Assembly: GCF_020164455.1 (NCBI RefSeq)
Contig: NZ_JAIQWW010000001.1
Coordinates: 1-64,000, forward strand
Source of the DNA: Phyllobacterium chamaecytisi
GTDB taxonomy: Bacteria > Pseudomonadota > Alphaproteobacteria > Rhizobiales > Rhizobiaceae
DNA: 64,000 nucleotides
Reading direction: 5' to 3'
Of this stretch, positions 63,107-64,000 are shown piece by piece. Positions within the stretch are counted from its first letter, which is position 1; each line of letters opens with the position of its first letter. A model generated the notes under the pieces. That model saw only the letters and a list, made by a program, of their open reading frames with translations, was not told the origin of the DNA and made no database searches. The translations under genes were made by a program, and so were the position numbers.

Positions 63107-64000
63107 ATGGATAGACGCGATTTCATCAAGATGCTGGGCCTTGCCGGCACCAGTGCCGCAGCTTACACCGCTTGTTCTGCCTATATGCAGGAGGCGCTGG
63201 CACAATCTACAACGATCCAGGACTTGCTGACCAGCGCTGCCGAGTGCCCGGGCGGTACGCTCGCTGACATCGAGCATGTGGTGATCCTGATGCAGGAGAA
63301 CCGCTCCTTCGATCACTATTTCGGCACGCTGCGCGGCGTGCGCGGCTTTGGCGACCCGCGGCCTTTGCGGTTACGCAACGGCAAACCGGTCTGGGAACAA
63401 TCGGATGGCGCAAGACCTTATCGGCTGCCCAAGATGAAAGCCCATGAATCGGGCATCGACGGGGAAACAATCCCGGCCAATAGCGCGGGGAGCGTCTTCC
63501 TCCAGGATCCGGCGCATGGATACGACACCGGCCTCTATGCCTGGAACGGCGGTTTGATGGATGAGTGGAAAGAACGGAAGGACTTCGTGTCCTTTGCTCA
63601 CTATACTGAAGCTGATATTCCGCTTTATTTTAAACTGGCAGAAGCCTTTACGCTCTGCGATGCCTATTTCTGCTCGCACAACGGCGCGACGGATTCCAAT
63701 CGCAGCTACTTTTGGAGCGGGACGTGTAATGGCCTGGCATCCAACGATTTCTTCAGCAGCAGATCAGGGCCGAGGCCTGAATGGAAAACCTATCCGGAGA
63801 AGCTGGAAGACCTGAAAATTGACTGGAAATTTTATCAGGACGGGCTGACCTGGACGGCTAACGATGCATTTGCCGGAAATTATGGTGACAACACGCTCGA
63901 ATTTTTCAAGCAGTACGAAGACAAAACGACTGCCCTTTACAAGAAAAACCAGAGTGTCAATTCGGTGTTGCGCACGGATGCCAACAAGCCGTCGCAGTTC
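63107..64000 (+). CDS. Tat-exported phospholipase C-type phosphoesterase (copy 3, cut by window edge)
   Basis: The frame is open for 298 codons to the window end, so the C-terminal part is missing only because the window stops. The N-terminal signal is again D-R-R-D-F-I-K-M-L-G, with a Tyr-Thr-Ala-Cys-Ser patch and A-L-A cleavage. MQENRSFDHYFGTLRGVRGF is intact. After residue 95 it differs from both other copies: LPKMKAHESGID and AWNGGLMDEWK replace HIKPFQ, and the active loop reads HNGATDSNRSYFWSG. It therefore lacks the insert of copy 1 and is more diverged in the substrate region. Confidence 0.9.
   Translation, partial: MDRRDFIKMLGLAGTSAAAYTACSAYMQEALAQSTTIQDLLTSAAECPGGTLADIEHVVILMQENRSFDHYFGTLRGVRGFGDPRPLRLRNGKPVWEQSDGARPYRLPKMKAHESGIDGETIPANSAGSVFLQDPAHGYDTGLYAWNGGLMDEWKERKDFVSFAHYTEADIPLYFKLAEAFTLCDAYFCSHNGATDSNRSYFWSGTCNGLASNDFFSSRSGPRPEWKTYPEKLEDLKIDWKFYQDGLTWTANDAFAGNYGDNTLEFFKQYEDKTTALYKKNQSVNSVLRTDANKPSQF

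Overview
The window reads as chromosomal DNA of an alphaproteobacterium of the order Hyphomicrobiales, most like the Brucella/Ochrobactrum/Phyllobacterium group. The evidence is the family content and local gene order: a dnaJ-like gene, fabI and aroC close together; tldD, an IalB-family gene and a complete aa3-type cytochrome oxidase cluster; ispH-thrB-rnhA; thrC with an M16 peptidase; a CcrM-type GANTC methylase; and a DciA/DsbA/SMC/PpdK run. Protein ends, start codons and overlaps are those of intact housekeeping genes. I saw no rRNA, tRNA, transposase, integrase or CRISPR array.

Layout. Positions 31-16819 hold metabolic genes: enoyl-CoA hydratase, pdxH, a J-domain protein, fabI, aroC, a RibB with a degenerate RibA-like half, a Cys/Met PLP enzyme, a deacetylase-fold protein, xseB, pirin, dxs, tlyA, an RNA methyltransferase, tldD and an IalB-like secreted protein. 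Positions 17176-26254 are one long co-directional block: cytochrome oxidase subunits II, I and III with their assembly factors (CtaB, CoxF, CtaG, SURF1), a DUF983 protein, then ispH, thrB and rnhA, several with overlapping stop and start codons. Positions 26385-37249 hold a small lipoprotein with an apparent frameshift in its signal peptide, a repeat-bearing gap, a peroxiredoxin, a DsbD-N-like protein, YqgE, a membrane PAS-GGDEF-EAL protein, a GNAT enzyme, an M16 peptidase, thrC, a lipoprotein and a HAD phosphatase. Positions 37457-50604 hold ccrM, a second HAD, mutY, an O-antigen ligase/sugar epimerase pair, DciA-like, DsbA-like, smc and ppdK.

The right end (about 50.6-64 kb) looks accessory and strongly secretory: a CE4-like deacetylase; a lipoprotein that joins 33 collagen-type Gly-X-Y triplets to a family 31 glycoside hydrolase; an omega-aminotransferase; and an array of three paralogous Tat-exported phospholipase C-type enzymes with a small coiled-coil lipoprotein between the second and third. 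The first of the three carries an extra segment of about 240 residues that the second lacks. The third runs off the window.

The most unusual items are the collagen/GH31 fusion, the phospholipase array and the insert domain in its first member. Smaller points are a riboflavin enzyme without its zinc cysteines, a GGDEF domain with a broken signature beside an intact EAL domain, two palindromic intergenic elements, and a candidate CtrA box and GANTC site in front of ccrM.
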